Of a stretch of DNA of 10,000 nt, positions 8,422 to 10,000 are shown one piece after another. Under the pieces are notes generated by a model. The model had not been told where the DNA came from and searched no databases. It was given only the letters and a program-made list of their open reading frames with translations. Where the stretch lies: positions 23,132,150-23,142,149 of the forward strand of contig NC_091568.1 of the NCBI RefSeq assembly GCF_042767895.1. Reading direction: 5' to 3'. The DNA comes from Penaeus vannamei (lineage: Eukaryota; Arthropoda; Malacostraca; Decapoda; Penaeidae). The position numbers were made by a program, and so were the translations under genes. Every line of letters starts with the position of its first letter. Position 1 is the stretch's first letter.

Positions 8422-8870
8422 TCTTGGAGCCTGAGAGGTGTCACATCGTGCAGCCCGTCTCGGCGATGGCTGAGAGATGTTGCTGCTGTTCTGACCATGC
8501 ATCCCCTGACTTGGAAAGCACGTTGATCAGAAGCTTGTGATCTGTGAAAATAGTGTGACGTACCCTCGAGCATGTGGCAGAAGTGTCGCACGGCCAGATG
8601 AACTGCTAGGAGCTCTCTGTTGAACGTGCTGTACATCCGCTCAGGTGGTTGGAGCTTTCGGCTGAAGAATGCTAAGGGCTGTCGTTTTGTCCAGGACAGC
8701 TCCTATTGCAACTTTGCTGGCGTCTGTTGTGAGGTAGAGCTGGGCATTGGGGGCAGGCCATGCTAAGACAGTAGCCCTGGCAAAGACTGTTTTTGCAGCT
8801 GTGAAGGCTTTCTCTTGGTCGTGGGACCAGGTGAGTGATGTCTTGTTTCCGGCGACGGCCTCCTGGAGGG
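8410..8870 (-). pseudogene. RNase H domain broken over several frames
   Basis: RNase H degrades the RNA of the RNA-DNA hybrid during reverse transcription. The front lies in one frame (from about 8868: TWSHDQEKAF, WPAPNAQLYL, then TDAS with D at 8722-8724). A shift near 8687, apparently with a few codons lost, leads to PLAFFSRKLQPPERM and NREL (E at 8613-8615). A shift near 8555 leads to FTDHKLLINVLSKSGD (D at 8540-8542), followed by a TGA at 8441-8443. A last shift near 8421 leads to IVADSLSR (D at 8410-8412). All four acidic catalytic positions are therefore still readable, but no single frame contains them. Confidence 0.85.
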
Positions 8871-9814
8871 GGTGAGAATGCTGGCAGCCCCGGGGATGAA
8901 TCGGTGATAGTAGTTTATCATCCCTAGGAACTGCTGGACTCTCTTGACAGATGTTGGCGTAGGGAACTGGAGCACAGCGTTAACTTTATTGGCCTGTGGA
9001 TCTTGTATCCTAAGAAGTCGATGCTGCTGGCGCCAAAAATGCATTTGTCCGGGCTCACTACCAGGCCATTTTGCTTCAGAAGGTGCAGGATTGTTTGGAC
9101 GTGCTGTTGGTGTTCCTGGTGGTTTCGTGAAAAAATGAGGATGTCGTCAACGTAGACCACGCAGAATGGGAGCTTGCCAAAGATCTGGTCCATCATCCTC
9201 TGGAAGGTGGCACTGCTGTTCCTGAGCCTGAAGGTGGAGTAGTGCAATACATAGCTTCCAAATGAGGTGATGATAGCCGTCATGGGGACGTCATCTGGAT
9301 GGACAGGCACTTGGAAGTCTCCCTTGAGAAGGTCCAGTTTGGAGAATATGAGGGCGTTGTCTTTGCTGGCCCTCAAGTCGTTGATGTTAGGCATGGGGTA
9401 ATGGTCCAGTTCCGTGATGAGGTTGAGTCTCTGGTAGTCGCTACAAGGGCGCCACGAGTTGTTTGGTTTCCAGACCATGTGAAGAGGGGATGGCCATGGA
9501 CTAGCAGCCTTGGAGCAAACAACCATTTCTGTGAAGGTGAGCTTGGCAGCGTGGAACATCTCAGGCCTCAAGCGACGGAAACGAGAATGGACTGGGGGTC
9601 CTGTCGTCTTGATGTGGTGGTAGACTCCATGTATCGCTGCTGCTCCAGGGTTGGTGCCGCGGAGCTCTGGTTTGAAGACTGCAGGGAAATCGCTGAATAT
9701 GGCCCAGTAGGCATCTCCGGTGAGGCGGCACATGTTGACCTCAGTAGGACCTGGAATGGAGACTGCGTTGACCGGAAGTGGAGTGAGGTCTCCGTGTTGA
9801 TGAACCGGCGTCAA
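8868..9814 (-). pseudogene. Reverse transcriptase (YVDD), with altered core residues
   Basis: One frame runs from 9868 down to 8924 (314 codons). Its first 18 codons or so are gag; then come a PR-RT linker (RLTGDAYWAIFSDFPAVF), HHIKTTGPPVHSRFRRL, WRPCSDYQRLN, motif A FSKLDLLKGDFQVPV (D179), motif B region HYSTFRLRNSSATFQ, and motif C YVDD (239-242, 9143-9154), then DKCIFGASSIDFLGYKI. Homology leaves this frame near 9000 and goes on in another with VNAVLQFPTPT and INYYHRFIPGAA, to a further break near 8868. Residue 184 is Asp where Tyr or Phe is usual, and residue 214 is Arg where Gly is usual. The thumb join near 9000 also seems to have lost a few codons. Confidence 0.92.
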
Positions 9815-10000
9815 TTGCGCCCTCTCAGATGGGGAAAGAGAGAACTCCTTCAACAGCTCCTGCTTCAATGTCGTCTGGCTGGCTGTCTAACCAGGGGGCT
9901 ACCCGGTGAAAAACTTCCTCGGGTAAGATGGCTACGATGTGGTCAGCTTTGATGGCCGCCTTCACAATGTTCTTCAGCCTGAACTGGGTTTTGGCTCGCC
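9815..10000 (-). pseudogene. gag fragment, frameshifted and fused to pol
   Basis: At the window edge the - strand reads FRLKNIVKAAIKADHIV, then ILPEEVFHRVAPWLDSQPDD, the N-terminal capsid region of a Gypsy-type Gag. A frame break near 9868 leads to LKQELLKEFSLSPSERAQ, which belongs to the same Gag helix region. Directly after this, near 9815, the sequence jumps to the PR-RT linker, so the remaining capsid, the zinc knuckle and the whole protease are missing. The start codon of gag is beyond 10000. The TTG at 9868 that opens the long frame is internal and is not a real start. Confidence 0.8.

Larger units (their letters stand above)
6815..10000 (-). mobile_element. Ty3/Gypsy LTR retrotransposon, defective, 5' end beyond window
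   Basis: Read on the - strand from position 10000 leftwards, the order is gag, RT, RNase H, zinc-binding linker, integrase, polypurine tract, LTR. Integrase after RNase H is the Ty3/Gypsy (Metaviridae) order and rules out Ty1/Copia. The intact element's 5' LTR, primer-binding site and most of gag are outside the window. Decay consists of a gag-to-RT internal deletion, frame breaks near 9868, 9000, 8868, 8687, 8555 and 8421, and nonsense codons in RNase H, the linker and the integrase end. The motifs are otherwise very clear, so the insertion looks fairly young compared with the + strand relic at 3711-4545. The left boundary is an estimate. Confidence 0.9.

Noticed and set aside
9299..9952. 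Long + strand open frame (217 codons)
   Set aside because: It lies antisense to the gag-RT segment, whose motifs are unmistakable on the - strand. The + strand product has no domain, and such antisense frames are common over GC-rich coding DNA.

Overview
The window looks like an invertebrate nuclear genome: long AT-rich noncoding DNA, many homopolymer and dinucleotide runs, no prokaryotic gene layout, and decayed LTR retrotransposons. The two retroelement lineages recognised are common in arthropods. A decapod crustacean host is my best guess from memory of similar elements, but nothing here proves it. I see no intact host gene, no tRNA or rRNA, and no CRISPR array.

Layout. Positions 1-3700 are noncoding. 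They hold a pyrimidine-rich stretch (about 740-1340), a 14-base C run, two hairpin-forming inverted repeats and a 31-bp tandem duplication. Positions 3711-4545 hold a relic of a Ty3/Gypsy-like element on the + strand. Pieces of gag, the end of the protease and the start of reverse transcriptase (RT) lie in the expected order but in different frames, with large parts missing, and the relic ends against a run of 21 A. Positions 4567-6640 are again AT-rich and noncoding, with a 13-bp inverted repeat crossed by a 9-bp one. An (AG)12 microsatellite runs directly into a G-quadruplex-type sequence at 6649-6693.

From about 6815 to the right edge lies a second, longer and much better preserved Ty3/Gypsy element on the - strand. 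Read right to left it has a gag fragment (cut by the window edge), RT, RNase H, a zinc-binding linker, integrase with GPF motif, a polypurine tract and the 3' LTR. Its 5' LTR and most of gag lie beyond position 10000. It carries an internal deletion that removes the rest of gag and the protease, at least five frame breaks and several nonsense codons, so it cannot move by itself. Integrase nevertheless keeps its full DD35E triad, RNase H keeps its acidic residues spread over several frames, and RT keeps YVDD but has two damaged core positions.

The two elements belong to different lineages and lie in opposite orientations. Together they explain almost all the recognisable coding signal. The long + strand reading frame over 9299-9952 and the others inside 6878-9952 are antisense or out-of-frame shadows of pol. 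I do not find a convincing new biological system. The most unusual points are the substitutions in the RT core, the gag-RT fusion made by deletion, the poly(A)-ended truncated + strand relic, and the paired structural motifs at 5855-5936 and 6649-6693.
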